Assembly (NCBI GenBank): GCA_005406025.1
Contig: BGZK01001457.1
Location: 1 to 64,000, forward strand
Length of the DNA stretch: 64,000 nt
From: Eumeta japonica
Lineage: Eukaryota > Arthropoda > Insecta > Lepidoptera > Psychidae
Direction of reading: 5' to 3'
Part shown: positions 10,555-22,845 of the stretch, one piece after another
How positions within the stretch are numbered: position 1 is the first letter of the stretch
Layout of the letters: every line of letters begins with the position of its first letter
Notes under the pieces: generated by a model
Seen by the model: only the letters and a program-made list of their open reading frames with translations
Database searches by the model: none
What the model was told of the DNA's origin: nothing
Position numbers and translations under genes: made by a program

Positions 10555-10925
10555 TTAATATATTATGCTAACGAACACGAGCGACGTCGCGCGCGCTCCC
10601 GCAACAGCGCGGGTCCCTGAAATTTTCATAAAACAGTATATTTCGGAACTGAAATGGCCCGGCCGGAGGCACAAATATTTTACGAACGAGCGGACGTTTG
10701 ACCCGACAACGGCGAATATCAAACATTTTACCGGCTATAGCCAGTCCACGATTCACTCCGCGACGTACCTGCCCGCGCGCAAAGCGCCGTTTGCGTCCCG
10801 GGGCGGCCGTCGCTCGCGCGCTTTAACGAATTCCTCCTTTAGTGCGTATTTCATATCTTGGGCGATAAAAAAAAACTTGGCACCCGTCGTCGTCCGACGG
10901 GTCGTCTACTTGTGACGATTCCCTG
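10555..10925. promoter_or_regulatory. CpG-rich patch, candidate regulatory element
   Basis: Abrupt GC- and CpG-rich block (for example GCGACGTCGCGCGCGCTC near 10582 and CGGGGCGGCCGTCGC near 10799) with AT-rich DNA on both sides. A short stem CCCGTCG/CGACGGG lies near 10886-10904. A 116-codon frame (10565-10915) on the plus strand and a 62-codon one on the minus strand overlap here. Neither resembles a known protein and both are explained by the low stop frequency of CG-rich DNA. Confidence 0.3.
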
Positions 10926-10929
10926 AAAC

Positions 10930-12855
10930 TGCGAGGATAGGTGTTTTCCAAAAATATTACCTATCACCTATATATTGAAAAGACTGTAGACCATTTTAAG
11001 AAACTGATTCGAATAATATCTCTATTCATTTTATAAAGTAAACATTGCATGTCAATGTTTCTAGTTTGAATCCCCCTTTCACGTTTGTATTACTACGTCA
11101 CCATAAGACACCACAAAGTTACAACTGCCTCTTTAAAAAAAATACAAAAGTTTTTCTCACTGGCAAATCGCTTAACGTACGGTTACACTTTAACTCTCCA
11201 AATATTCCTTCCATACTACATATTTACATTAAATATCTTATGCGTTTTAAATAATTTCACAATGGCCGGATTTTCATATTTAAATATTTGTCATAACTTT
11301 GTCAAAGCCGATTCTCGCAACTTACCCAAAGTCGGAATATTATTTATTATCAATTCGACAGCAAACCTTTCAATGTCCCATTAGAGCCCGAGAAAAGGTC
11401 AAACCTATCTCTTCACAAATAACAGAAAAATAGATCTATTTTCGTAACTTATTTTATGAAGATAACTCTATTCAATTTAATGTAATCAAATTCGTTTTTT
11501 TTTAATAGTCCATTTTTATGAATATAATTTAACAATGTTACTTCAAATAAATTGAATATTTTTATTTTCTGGATGAAATTTCAAAACAAATGAGCGTTAA
11601 ACATTGCATTTTAAATGTTTAGACCCTTTTGAATTAACTCATGAGTAAACTAAATGTATTTATACCATATGTATAAACATGACCGTTAATACCCGTTAAA
11701 AGTATTATTCGTGCAATTACATATTTGGTTACACCCAATTTTCGTATTACTCTGTATGGCTAAATATTATTAATAATTTTATACCAATATATAATTTTTT
11801 ACCTTTTATTCTAATCAGGTCTTCACGCACTCACACAGCCGTATTATTGCAGAGCGTTAATCTAAAATTTATTTAATAAATAAAGCTAGAATAGTGTATG
11901 TATTACGCACTTCATTATTATTTTTTTAAGTGAACCATTAACTCTTTAAATGTATTTTTCAGTTTACGACCCTCGATTAATACGTATTATATTAAATTTT
12001 AATAAAATTTTCTGGAGAAATTGTGGTTTTATTCCCCTTGAATTTAGATACTTCAACCAACATTTGAACTGGTATTTTCAAATTTCAACCAGTATTTTTC
12101 ATCATCTCATCATCAGTCAATCCCATTTCCTATGTTTATAAAAAGAATGAAAGAACGTAGAAAAGATTGAAAGAACGTAGAAAAAGAGATTTAACGGAAA
12201 AGTCAATGAGTTTTTAACTTCTAACCAACCTTACTTGTTCTGGGAAGTATTGCACGACATGCGCTTTCTTCTTTAGAAAAGACTAATACCAGTACTTTAC
12301 GAATACTAAGCGTATCATTTATGTGTATATAAAATGTATGACGACGTTTCTGTAGAAATATCAAAGGCACACAATTTCTAATTACCACCCTAAGGAAAAT
12401 ACAATTCATGTAATTTATCATTTTGCCGGTGCTTTATCTACTTGCACGTAAAGAAACTAACACATTGCAATTTCGGTATCATCAGGATTCTCAACTTGTC
12501 TTTTTCTTATCCTTATCCTTTTCGCTTAGTCCCAGGTTTGGTGTTTTATTCGATCACGATGCCCGTCTCTTATCCAAAAAAAAAATAACGATGAAATACC
12601 GATTTGTTTTAAACCGTTACTAAATATTTCGGAGATTATTTTGCGGTATCAAAAGTTCATCTCTATTATGCAAATTAGGTGCTGTAATTAAGTTTCAAAT
12701 ACTGGACAAACATACAAAGAACACGTAACATTTCCATAAGAACACGATTAAAAATAAACATGCACTTTCAAATATAAGTCTAATATAAATCTGGCATATC
12801 GTTCTGAAAAAATGTAACAAACAGACGAAAAAATTATATTTCTAATAACGAGACT
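10930..12855. other. AT-rich stretch, no gene seen
   Basis: No supported frame, RNA or repeat. A short exact duplication of AAAGAACGTAGAAAAGA-type sequence occurs at about 12150-12185. Confidence 0.5.
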
Positions 12856-12860
12856 CATAT

Positions 12861-12915
12861 ATACAAATCTTCTACTTATAGAGGATATAATTCTTTATAA
12901 GTAGAAGATTTGTAT
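12861..12915. repeat. Perfect 20-bp hairpin
   Basis: Twenty bases at 12861-12880 (starting ATACAAATCTTC) are mirrored exactly at 12896-12915, with a 15-base loop. The absence of any mismatch implies recent origin or maintenance. It could be a template-switch product, a MITE core or a small-RNA precursor; the stem is short for a typical pre-miRNA. Confidence 0.9.
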
Positions 12916-13254
12916 CGAGATCGTCTATCAGGAATGAGAAAAAAGTTTCTTGTGGCGCGAAGAGAAAAAAAACTTTTTAAATAAAATATTCTGGCCGATC
13001 CTCCCGCCAATGGGCACGGATTAATAGCCCATCCGCGTCTCGCTATATCGTTTTGGGCGGAGACCCAAGTTTATCTTAGCCGAAGTTAAGGGGTACCTAT
13101 CGATACATAAAGTGATATTGGCTTTTTTTTATTATGGTATCTGCCTTTTATTGGTTTCTTTTATATAGTTACTGTGTTCGCGGCTGACGAAAATAAGCTT
13201 TTGGGCATGCCTTTGACGTTAAACATCGCAATTCCATATACCTGACGATTTTTA

Positions 13255-13558
13255 TTACATGACTCCCATAATAAGTTGCAGTGGTCTGGTCACCTGGAAA
13301 GGATGAATGGAAGTAGAAACAAAACAAATCTATAGAGCGAATGTGTGTGATGGAAAGATCGACAGGGGCCGCCCTCGAAAATACTATGCAGACCATATTG
13401 GCGGTATATTAAAAGAGGGCCAATTTTTAAGCACCCGAAGCCGAAGAGCTTGTATGAAGAGATTGATAAATATCAGTGAGGCAAGAGAGATTGCAAAGAA
13501 TGGCAAAGATCGTACCATGTGGAAATCTATAGTCTCTGCCTACCCTTCTGGGAAATAG
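13255..13558 (+). mobile_element. C-terminal tail of a non-LTR retrotransposon polyprotein
   Basis: The plus strand reads LQWSGHLERMNGSRNKTN in one frame (13276-13329). It then shifts frame and continues from about 13317 to 13558 through IYRANVCDG, GRPRKYYADHIGGILKEG, RRACMKRLINISEAREIAK and DRTMWKSIVSAYPSGK to a stop. The order W-GH-ERM, GRPRK-W/Y-D, EAREI, DRT-W-S is the end of the endonuclease/reverse-transcriptase protein of a widespread lepidopteran non-LTR element. A single frameshift near 13307-13330 breaks the reading. The stop is followed by a TA-rich tail with TATATA and ACACAC runs, as expected at the 3' end. It is 5'-truncated and inactive. Confidence 0.9.
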
Positions 13559-13619
13559 GCTTGAGTTTATATTATATATATACACACATTAACATATACA
13601 CATTATAATATATTAATAA

Positions 13620-14335
13620 ATGTTAGCGTATGGGTCACTAAAACTCTCAAACATCACTCGATGGATTGAGCTAAACATCATGAATTCTATGGAACATATT
13701 AATCTAAAGATTCAGAAAGTAGTTTAGATGAATTTCGACTTGTGGCGCTTTACATTATTACCATAAAGACAGAAATCTATTGAAATTTCGTGTAGCTGTC
13801 ATGCGATATCCCTTAGTTATATATCTATTATTGGGCGCCGCTCGTGTATTCCCCGTCGACGCTTTGAAACACTAAGAAGATCTAGAAAGCAATTTTGGAA
13901 ATCGTGTGAAATATATAGTCCATTATTTTCCTCTAAGAAAATTTAAACATTGAAATTTGTAGCACTCGATTTAGATCATTGTCATAGATCATTAAAGTCG
14001 ACAAAGAATTGACTTCTATCTGTAAAATACGTATTGAATATTTTTTTTAAAAATATTAGAATATTTTTGAAAAAGATTTGTTTTGGGCTACTTTTAAGCT
14101 AATCAGTTGGTTAATTTCTATTATCAGTTAGCTTAATTTTTAAAAATCTATGTTGCGGTAATTTTATCGATCCGCTACACTAATCGACAGCAAATATTTA
14201 TGTATCTGTCGAGCTAGTTCACCACATCATCAGGATTATATTGATAAACACACCTACAAGAGTTCCCTTTAATATTTTATTCACCGCCATCGTTTTATAA
14301 TATATAGTAAACTAACACTTGCTTAAGTATTTGAT
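13620..14335. other. No gene seen
   Basis: AT-rich sequence after the retrotransposon tail. No recognised feature. Confidence 0.5.
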
Positions 14336-14338
14336 ATC

Positions 14339-14510
14339 TGTCAATCCTCTCGAATCGAAATTCAATTTGTTGTTTTGGGAACTTTTCGAATGGAAGAACA
14401 CATTCGAAGGCCAACAATGAATTACATACTGCATTTTAACACATGCTACAGGAAAGCGTCTAATAATGAATTCTAGCAAAATAATATCTCACACGATGGA
14501 ATAATTTTAG
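14339..14510 (+). repeat. Dispersed repeat, copy A (pairs with 31869-32035)
   Basis: Shares an ordered series of words with 31869-32035: CTCGAATC, TTTGTTGTT/TTCGTTGG, TGGAAGAACA, ATGCTACAGG, then TCTAATAATG/TCTGATTATG and CTCACACGATGGAAT/CTCACACAATAGAAT. Spacing is conserved although the identity is only moderate. These are two old copies of one interspersed repeat in the same orientation. I do not recognise the family. Confidence 0.6.
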
Positions 14511-14576
14511 GCATATATTAAGAATATTCACTTCCTACAATTTCATTCGCCTACTCTAAAATGTAGAGTTCATAAA

Positions 14577-14890
14577 GTGCAATACACAGAATGTCTGTTT
14601 ACCCTAGCTAAACCCGACCGCAAATACGGATCGCCTTTCAACGGAACCTTAAAAAAATCAGGTACTATCCTCCTACCCTATATAATAACCGCAGCGGTAA
14701 CGGCATCCATAAAACTCTATCGGCGGTACGTACACCCTCGAAGTCTCGAAGGGCGCGGGGAAAAAATACCTCCCCTCGAAACCTTTCGGCTGTCCGCGGG
14801 AAATTTTAAGCACAAAAGCTTCGAAAAGCGATAAAACGAATCCAATTGGAACACTGTCGCGGGGTCTTTTTCTTTTTTTTTTTTTCTTTA
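14577..14890. promoter_or_regulatory. CpG-rich patch, candidate regulatory element
   Basis: GC-rich block with AACCGCAG (a Runt-type core), CCATAAAAC (an Abd-B/Cad-type homeodomain core) and repeated TCGAAG/TCGAAA words at 14745-14825. Frames of 85 codons (plus) and 77 codons (minus) overlap with no recognisable product. Confidence 0.27.
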
Positions 14891-14899
14891 AAATCGCGT

Positions 14900-15895
14900 C
14901 GCTCATCCCTTACAATTCTGATAATAATGAATTAACTACGGACACCTTAAGGCCGTACCACGATAGACGAGGATCGCGTACGCTTCATTACTTTTGGAGT
15001 TCACATAGATTATGTTAGTGCGTAATAATACGATACTTCAATCATTGACGCTGTTTAAACGGGACATGAGTAAAAATATTAAAGACGTCATACAGTTTTT
15101 AATTATAACCAAATTCAAAGAACTCCACGCACCAACGGATGAGATGCTTCTTGCAAAGCGAGAAGAGTTAGATTCGATTTCAGTGGTATAAAATGTATGC
15201 ACGCAAATAGGTATTACTAACTTGAATTGTAGTTCTTAATACACGTTAAAGAAATTAAATACGTTTTTGACAGATTCATCTGTAAGAATTGCAAAGCCAG
15301 AATTCACGGACGATTGTACAATCGTATACACGTACTGAAATACGAATTGTTAGGTTCTGCATGTGTAATGGACGAAATCTACTAAGATTTGGTTTATTTA
15401 TCTATTATGATTTTTTACAGTTACATTCTTTTTTATAGCTTTTATACAGACTAAAGAAGAACGTTTTCAGAAAATTCTACCCGACGAGAACAATATTTAT
15501 CGGTAAATACAATAACCACAAAATGAACTGAAAAAATAGTTCATTTAATATATGATTCAATACTTTGAAAACGCAGCACACGATTGGATAACAGTTAAAT
15601 TGACAAAATAAAGGTTTTTAATAAAATACTCCCCAAATATTTCTTATTTTTTAAATGAATTGTATTTTTATTTTTACATTGACGTATAGATTTTTGTTTG
15701 CTTCAATAATAGGAAAGAAGTTATTTCAATTCACACCTAATCATACGACGAATAAGCAATCATCTGTTTGACGTTTATATTGATCCGCTCTGAACAGATG
15801 TTGCCCGGGACGTGTAGTATTATTCTTTCTCCCATCACATCGCATACACAAACACCTGCGCCATATAGTATTTAAAGCAGGGTTACGGCTCGAAA
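14900..15895. other. No gene seen
   Basis: Mixed AT-rich sequence with no supported frame. Two T-rich tracts near 15410-15440 and 15640-15700. Confidence 0.5.
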
Positions 15896-15899
15896 ATTA

Positions 15900-16560
15900 T
15901 AGTTGAACCGACTCCTCTATTGTCGAGAATATTTTTCAAAGACTTCGATTCAAGCATCAAAACATCGGCCACCGTTCGTTTTAAAATTTGATCAAAACCC
16001 ACGGGTCAAACCTGTACATCAAGAAAGTTTTCGCAAACATTGTGAGGTCATCGGTAAATTTTGGACTGTGGCCAAACACAATTCTTACACCGTACTGAGT
16101 GCACGTCGCTCGGATCAATACCCCACCGCTGTGCTTAAGGACAAGCCGTGTTCTGCAGCGGGACGCTGCTCAGATAGCGCAACAAATTTGCATCGCCGCC
16201 GTGACACCGGACGGGGCCTCTCGAATTCGGAAGGTGCACCCTTAAGGACGTGGAAAAGGGCGGCCAGGCAAAATTACATCGATCCTACGGGGGCCGATCG
16301 GTTAGAGAGTTTCATTATACTAATGCGCTATCGATGTCGTTCAATTTGGAAGGTGGCGCGCGAGTGCTTGTAACGGCTCCGGCGCTAGCGCTTAAGGCCG
16401 CGCCGTGATAGCGTCGGTCGGGGTTATTTGGCGGACGAATTAAATTAGGTTAATGACAGTTTTTCGACTCCGAACGACGACTCTTCATCGCTCGCCGCGC
16501 ATTCCCGCGCCGGCCGGTAACGTGCAAGCTGAGAGCTAATTACTTTTGATTCATTGCGGC
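15900..16560. promoter_or_regulatory. CpG-rich patch with a 156-codon open frame
   Basis: The block from about 16080 to 16530 is strongly CpG-rich (for example GGCGCGCGAGTGC near 16354 and CGCCGCGC near 16493) and grades into AT-rich DNA. An open frame of 156 codons (15903-16373, plus) covers it. Its predicted protein has no repeats, signal peptide, membrane segment or domain I can recognise, and composition (Arg, Ser and Ala-rich) follows base composition. I read it as a chance frame in a regulatory or promoter-like patch. An unrecognised exon is possible but not supported by splice sites I could see. Confidence 0.3.
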
Positions 16561-16973
16561 TTAACCGTAATTTATTTTTCTAGAAAATCATTTGGAAATC
16601 AATGTAATATATTGAAGTGAATTTGGCGATTTATATGATTTATCTCCAGAATACTCAATGGCGTAACAGATATGTATTTAATGAAAGAGAATATAGGTAT
16701 TTCTAAAACTGTATTTAGTTCATTTTTTTTATACTGCATAAATTTTATGACACTGTTAATGAGCTTTTAACAACTTAAATGTGATTTCTCAACTATATCT
16801 TTCTTGTAAAAAGAATAATACTTCTAGAATTACCTCTCTCTATAAGACATGAAATCAGGACCGGAGAAGAGGATGAAGCGTGATTAGACGAAAAAACACA
16901 ATCTTGCTTTGGCACTTGTTACATTATTAGAATAAGCATAAAGTAAGAACTAAGAGTTAATTGTGTCGTGAGA

Positions 16974-17041
16974 TTTCTCTAGAGACAATACTGAGGTATT
17001 ATATATTATAATATAATACAGAGGTATTATCTCTAGAGAAA
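16974..17041. repeat. Near-perfect 68-bp palindrome
   Basis: TTTCTCTAGAGACAATAC (16974-16991) is mirrored at 17024-17041 with one mismatch. The interior (17000-17018) is itself AT-palindromic. The arms include CTCTAGAG. It could be a cruciform-forming sequence or the remnant of a small MITE. Confidence 0.8.
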
Positions 17042-17049
17042 GTTGATGG

Positions 17050-18870
17050 GTATTGACATGATAATGAAACTTGTTTAAAAATATTTTGAATCAACATTTC
17101 ATATAATTTGTAGTTCTTAAATAGAATATGAAACAAATCCGACACAGCGGCTAATCAGCCTAGAGTTTATACAAAAGGAGAAGCCATTATATAAGCCATT
17201 AAATTATATAAACCAAGGCTCATAAAATACCGCAAAATAATTATAAATTTATTTTATAAGATTGTATTCCTTAGGTGCCAAATAATAAATAAATCTTATA
17301 CCTTCTTCTAATCCACCTTCGTAATTACGGAATTTCCCGGAAACCACCTTCTCGTCGGCGGTGCCGTGAAGTTTTTTTTCAAAAATAATTTGTAACATCA
17401 AACCTCATTATCTACTGTTTTATGAAAATTGATAATGTCAGGGCTTATAAAAGCAAATTGAGTTATTGTATAAGTCACGATTCGCAACTCGAAGTCTGTA
17501 ATGTGTCGGTGCTGGCAGAAACTTGTTTAACACTGAATCGTATTCCTGAGCGGAGTCATTCTTATAATAAAATTTGCGAAGTCTTTCACTCATTAAAAGT
17601 TTTCTCCCTGTTCCTTACAAACTGACAAACCGGTACAAGTCGGTAACTTGTTAATATTTTGGCTAAGTTGAAAGTGTGAATTTATATAACTTAATAAATA
17701 ATTAGCTGTCGTGTCGTATCATTTTATACTTTCTGAAGAGCAAGTATAAATTTAAGTCTTTTTTTTTCGAAAGTAAAGTGTTCCATTTTCAAAGAAAAAC
17801 TATTAAGTACTTCTAAGCCTACTGTAATCATCAAAATAAAAAGTTTAACTTGCTTTTCAAAGTATATGTTTTTTTTTTATTTGAAAGGTCAAAAACTCGA
17901 TAGGTCAATTCTTCAGAGAAATGTAACCCAACCGAATATAACCAACATCGTCTATCGAGAAGAGACGATTTTGATATAATGTGCTGGCTGGTCAGTCACC
18001 GACACTCACACTTTTCCTTTATTAAAATTTTAATTTGCTTGTTTAACTATACGAATTTATTAACTTATACTTCCGCAAATTTTGTAACGAATTCGTTTTT
18101 TCGTGTTGTATAACTAAAATAATACAACGAAAATAGCAGTTCTGGATCGAAGTAGGAAATACAAGTTTGGGGCCGCCGACCCAGATCACAGTATAGAGAC
18201 GAAACCTTAAACATGCCAGGAAATGAAAAGAAATCCTCTTGTACATGATGGAATCGATCGTGTACTTTTTCGCAAGTAATCATAATCCCCTCCTTTTTTA
18301 GAATATTTTCACCAAAATAACTATAACAAAAAAATGTAAAAATACATATAAATAATGTAAAACAATATTGACACAACCCTAATAAATGCTCGGCCAACCG
18401 GCAATACGGACGCCACGTAGCGTATCCCGGACAGGTAACAAACTCGAATTCTGCCCCGCGCTAGAACTATGCAATGTATTATTTTTAAAGAATTTATCAA
18501 GTTACTTATTTACAAATGGTTTTTGATATTAACATTGATGCAAAGGTTGCCAAAACTATTACCACATTAATCTCTGATTTTCCACATGTGTTTCACTCAC
18601 CTCTAATAAAACAAGACAAACTAAAGTGAATTAGCGCGTAATTTATACATAGCAAATAATATTACTTGTAGTTTCGCAGATTATCGACTGTCAAAGTAAA
18701 TTTTCACTATATAGTTTTAGAGCCGCAACAATGTCACCTCTGAAAATTACCCAACAATAAAACACATTGGCATATAATGCAAATAAAAAACATATTAATT
18801 AAACACTTCAATATTAATCACACACGATATTAGTTTCAAAAACTTCAATAATCTAAACATAAGACTTATA
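17050..18870. other. No gene seen
   Basis: AT-rich sequence. Frames at 17422-17625 and 18065-18397 are short and unrecognised. GC-richer islands at 17330-17360 and 18400-18470 are too short to interpret. Confidence 0.45.
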
Positions 18871-18879
18871 AAAAAATAC

Positions 18880-19065
18880 TTGCGCGCTCGTTAATGTTTA
18901 GAAGCTTATCGAGCGCGCACAGCAAAAATTTGCCAGGGAGACGCGGCAATACATACCAACGAGGCGCGAGGGCCCCGCACTTTGTGAACGCAGTTCGGGA
19001 GCGCGGCGTGACACACGATCCTCAGCAAGATCTTAAGGTTGGAAGGTCGTACAATTTCAGAACAC
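18880..19065. promoter_or_regulatory. Small CpG-rich patch
   Basis: A sharply bounded block (GCGCGCTCG at 18881-18889 through GGGAGCGCGGCGTGAC near 18998) in AT-rich flanks. A 71-codon frame runs through it without recognisable product. Confidence 0.25.
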
Positions 19066-19069
19066 GTTC

Positions 19070-19915
19070 TAAGCTATTTTTCTTAGAAACGGCTACTTTA
19101 ATGACTTGATTTCTTTGGCAAAGTTATTCCGAAAAACAATAAGATTATGAATATTTGTGGTAAGATACATGATCGATTGCATACGGCATACCTGTGGTCA
19201 AAACTATTGTTAGCCACTTATTATAATCTGTGATCGATAGCGGCGCCCCTTTTTGTGAGCTCGACACATGAAACCATTTACTTGCGTTACTGGCACCCAA
19301 AACATTGTTTTTTTTCAGTATTCAAACTTATCAAATTTTTAATGTAATATCTAGGAATATATGATGATAATATTGATCTGAATTTTTTTATATTCCACTT
19401 TTCAACTTGTATTGATAATCCAAATTGAGTAGGAAGGATTTTGTTTCTTGTGGTATAACCCTGTGGATGAAGTCAGGACTATTCACAAGATTTTGATTAA
19501 TGCAATATCCTGGAACACAGATCGTCGATGTTCTATCGAGTGAGAGGTCGAACAGGCTCTAGCAGATAGAGCTCTGAGTGTCTCAACATTTGCAGCACGT
19601 AATTAGTATACCATATTTTCAATCAACAATACTTTATTAATTAAATTTAGCATCGTGTTGGAACCTACATTTTGTTGGAAAATCGACGATGATTTTCAAC
19701 AACACGCAAAGATTCCTAACTCGCACTAAGCTTGCTCCCCATGGCGGCCATTACACTAATACTTGTGATATGAATACCGGTTTGCTTGTTTTTTTGGAAA
19801 AAATTAGACTATACATGAATAATTCCGTCTACAAACAAATCGCAAACAAACCCTTATATATATATATATCACATGTTATATATCACAATCACTTACGGTC
19901 ATTATTAAATTAATT
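19070..19915. other. No gene seen
   Basis: AT-rich with a (TA)n stretch at about 19857-19875. No supported frame until the transposon-associated ORF that begins just downstream. Confidence 0.45.
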
Positions 19916-19918
19916 ATA

Positions 19919-20203
19919 ATTAATGTAGAAGAAATGCTTGTTCGTTTCAAAAATTTAGGCTGTAATATGAGTATAAAATTACATTATCCCAATAGTCATC
20001 TAGAGCAATTTCAACACAATTCAGAAGATTTAAACGAAGAACAAGGAGAACGTTTCCACCAAGACATGAAAACGATGGAGAATAGATACCAAGGAAGGTG
20101 GGACACCCATATGATGGCCGACTATTGCTGGAGAATCATGCGATATTGCCCACGTCAGTCTCATACTAGAAAATCACTTAAAAGGCAATTTCTTGATGTT
20201 TAA
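19919..20203 (+). mobile_element. C-terminal fragment of a transposon-associated arthropod ORF
   Basis: An open frame entered at 19919, with its first ATG at 19934, reads FNVEEMLVRFKNLGCNMSIK and continues through LHYPNSHLEQF, EEQGERFHQDMKTMENRY, QGRWDTHMMADYCWRIMR and KSLKRQFLDV to a stop. The ordered motifs NMS-K-H--SH, EQGERFHQD, RYQGRW, MADYCW and RKS-KR belong to a family I recall as repeated many times in arthropod genomes, always at the C-terminus of an unnamed transposon protein. The frame is intact for about 94 residues but cut at the N-terminal side by a TAA at 19916-19918. The downstream sequence (TATATCTCGGGAACTAGAGC near 20247) also fits the usual 3' flank. No catalytic residues can be assigned; it is a truncated relic. 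Confidence 0.75.
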
Positions 20204-20209
20204 TACCAA

Positions 20210-20635
20210 TAAAATATTATTTTTTTACTGAAAACTGTATTTTTTATATCTCGGGAACTAGAGCTGATAGAAAAAAAATCGGTAACATTTTTGATGTCAC
20301 CATGTAAGACATACTTAAGATCAAGTCTAAAATCCCCGGCACCAAAATCTTTGTAGGCCTGTGTTATCAATTAAATTATTTCCATGGTAGTAACTTCAAT
20401 TAAGGAACGATCAAAAGTATTCACTCTATTTTAATAATTTTATAAATGACAGTTTACTTCAAGGCCCAAACATCACATGAACAATCTCTATTTGCATTTG
20501 ATCAATTATTATCTATATAACATCAAATAATTTATTTATCCAATAATTGCAAACCATCTTTAGACAATCGAATAAGTAATGAAATAATCATTAAACATTC
20601 TCAAAATATTGTAAGACTTTGAAGCAGACAAGCGA
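20210..20635. other. Transposon 3' flank, then no gene
   Basis: The first 130 bases probably still belong to the transposon relic. The rest is AT-rich without a recognised feature. Confidence 0.4.
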
Positions 20636-20639
20636 TGAA

Positions 20640-20970
20640 AGTAAAACACGTAAAACCCCACAAGGTCACTCGAACGCCCCGTTAGTGGAAATGTACGGCG
20701 GAAGGAATTTAAAGCGATATCGGGGTACCGGATGCCCAGAAATCTTTCTTTAAGAAATTCGAACGCAAATTAAAATCTCAGACAGCGCCGGACTCGATCG
20801 CGGAGGTAAATCTTTTAAGTATCCCTTAAACTCTGTACCGGGGAAATTAATTACAGTTCAGCATTTGGAAATTTACAATTTCCAAGAATACTGTAATGCC
20901 CTGCAGAAAATTTCAGTTTCTGAGACCCTTATCTTTGAAGTTGAATTACTCGGAGGGCGAAGTTACAGCC
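20640..20970. promoter_or_regulatory. GC-enriched patch holding an imperfect hairpin
   Basis: A GC-enriched block (TCGGGGTACCGGATGCC near 20719, AGCGCCGGACTCGATCGCGG near 20784). It contains an imperfect hairpin at 20850-20897: ATTACAGT pairs with ACTGTAAT, an internal loop of 7 against 4 bases follows, then TTGGAAATT pairs with AATTTCCAA around a 3-base loop. The stem is short for a microRNA precursor. I treat the block as a candidate regulatory patch. Confidence 0.27.
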
Positions 20971-20989
20971 CTTTGGAAACGAATTAAAG

Positions 20990-22375
20990 TTTTTAATTTA
21001 TTCTAGTTATTGACTCTAATAGGTGTGTGTACACAGAGAGACAGATGGACTTGTGATCTAAGGAGAGCAAACGCAACGAAACTAAATACTTGGATTTATG
21101 AATAGAATATTAAGTACAGTCCTATCCTTGTATAATCTTATTCTCACTTGAAAGGTTAAAAAGAAATTCTTATTATGTAAGTTGAGTGTCGATTTTTCTA
21201 TACGTAGCGATAGCTTTCGATTGTTATTCGTTTAAAATTTAGTATAAATGCTTAAGTTATTTACTCGTATTTTGTTGAAGATTTTTTCGATATTTCAATT
21301 TTGAAATTGTATAACGGGTAGATTTGACAGGTAGTACGTTAAAATTATATAGCAGATACATCTCGACTTTTATTTTGTAATTTATTAGTATATGATTTGG
21401 TATGAAAATTATTTGTATTATTGAGAAATTTTATAACATATTATATGAAAGTAAAATTAATTTTCGGGCATTTACAGTTTACAAAAAATCTGCTTAACAC
21501 AGTCTAGCCTAAGTGCTTAAATTAATTTATAAAATGTAAATAATTTGCGAAAATTACTTTAAAGTGTACAAAACCCATTGTGCAATATTCTCATTATTCC
21601 AATAAAGTGAGATTTATTGAATTATTATATTGAATTGGAGAAAAATAATGTAGAAGAACATTTAAATTTTAGATAATTTATAAGTAAAGAACACAACAAA
21701 CCATATGGCTTATTACTTATTCTGTTTAAACCTTAACGAAAATTTTATAAAATTTTAATAAAGTTTTTATTTTAAATACCAAAATTACGCTAGTTAAAAT
21801 ATAGCAATTATTATATAATTTATATTAACTTTCCAAAATTCACCAATAGTCTAGTCAGCCAATTATTTATTGAATATCATATTATTGAAACTAACGCACT
21901 TGGTGCAATGGTTAATTCAGATTGTTTACTCTTACAAAATTACACACTGAATCTACACGTGTTTCAAAACGTATGTTTGCTCAGAAAAAAAAACCTTACT
22001 ATTCTCATGATGCACTTTTTTATTCTCATAACCTAACACGTGTTTCTTAAGTTTACACCGAGGCTACTTGTTCGCAATTAACTGTGATTGTCTTTCAAAC
22101 GAGTGAACAACGAGATTTTTCGTGTATACTCTTGTACGATTGGTTTTTCGTTATTAGAAAACGCGCCTTATTCTAGATTCAGACATACTTCAAATAACAA
22201 TTCAGAGTGCTAATCAGAAAATGTTATAATTAGCAACGAATTAAGTTTATCATGTGCATAAATAATTTCAAATAAACGTGATTGAAATAATGGTTTATTA
22301 ATGAATATTTGAAGGCGGTTTATCATTTTTTTTATTTCAATTTATCTTGCAATGACGACGTAAATCTGTTACAGT
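20990..22375. other. AT-rich stretch, no gene seen
   Basis: No frame, RNA gene or recognised repeat. A short duplicated word ACACGTGTTTC occurs near 21955 and 22038. Confidence 0.5.
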
Positions 22376-22379
22376 AAGT

Positions 22380-22580
22380 AATAGAAAAATTTGTACAGAG
22401 CCCTGCATGAGGCGACTTTTCTTCGACTGCCTCCCCTTCCTGCAGTACATCGCCCCTGAGTTACGGTCTTATGTAAATTTCCACAATCTGTTTGGACGGC
22501 ACGGCGCAGCGCGGGCACAATCTCATTATTCCAAAAGCAAGCCCTGAAAATTCCCTGGACAAGGGGCGATGCGCTTTCGT
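22380..22580. promoter_or_regulatory. GC-rich patch
   Basis: A GC-rich block including CGGCACGGCGCAGCGCGGGC (22497-22516) and a direct repeat of GGGCGATGCG/CATCGCCCCT words on opposite strands near 22448 and 22563. No product was recognised in any frame. Confidence 0.25.
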
Positions 22581-22845
22581 TATAAAAAAAAAATCTGTTC
22601 TCTGTTTAGGAAAATGTGTCTATGGCAGAACTGCTGTCAACGCTTAGTATACCTACAAGGTACAAGATGTTTTACTTCATGAATAAGGAATTCATCCACA
22701 ATTCGAACACAGGCCCACAGACTTTACACTTTCCCTAAGTAATGATTCAGCTGCTGTGTCAGAAGCTTTAAGGTAACCTGTTGATATAAGAGGGATAACG
22801 GAAAAGAAATGCATAGTACGGAAATAACAACGCATGTCATTTTTA

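Noticed and set aside
10565..10915. 116-codon open frame considered as a gene
   Set aside because: It overlaps another open frame on the opposite strand in CpG-rich DNA; the product is composition-driven and unrecognisable.
15903..16373. 156-codon open frame considered as a gene
   Set aside because: It lies in a CpG-rich patch where stops are rare, shows no domain, signal or repeat, and has no convincing splice sites or start context.
20850..20897. Imperfect hairpin considered as a microRNA precursor
   Set aside because: The stem is only 17 paired bases with a 7/4 internal loop and a 3-base terminal loop, which is too short for Dicer-type precursors. I also saw no sequence of a microRNA I know anywhere in the window.
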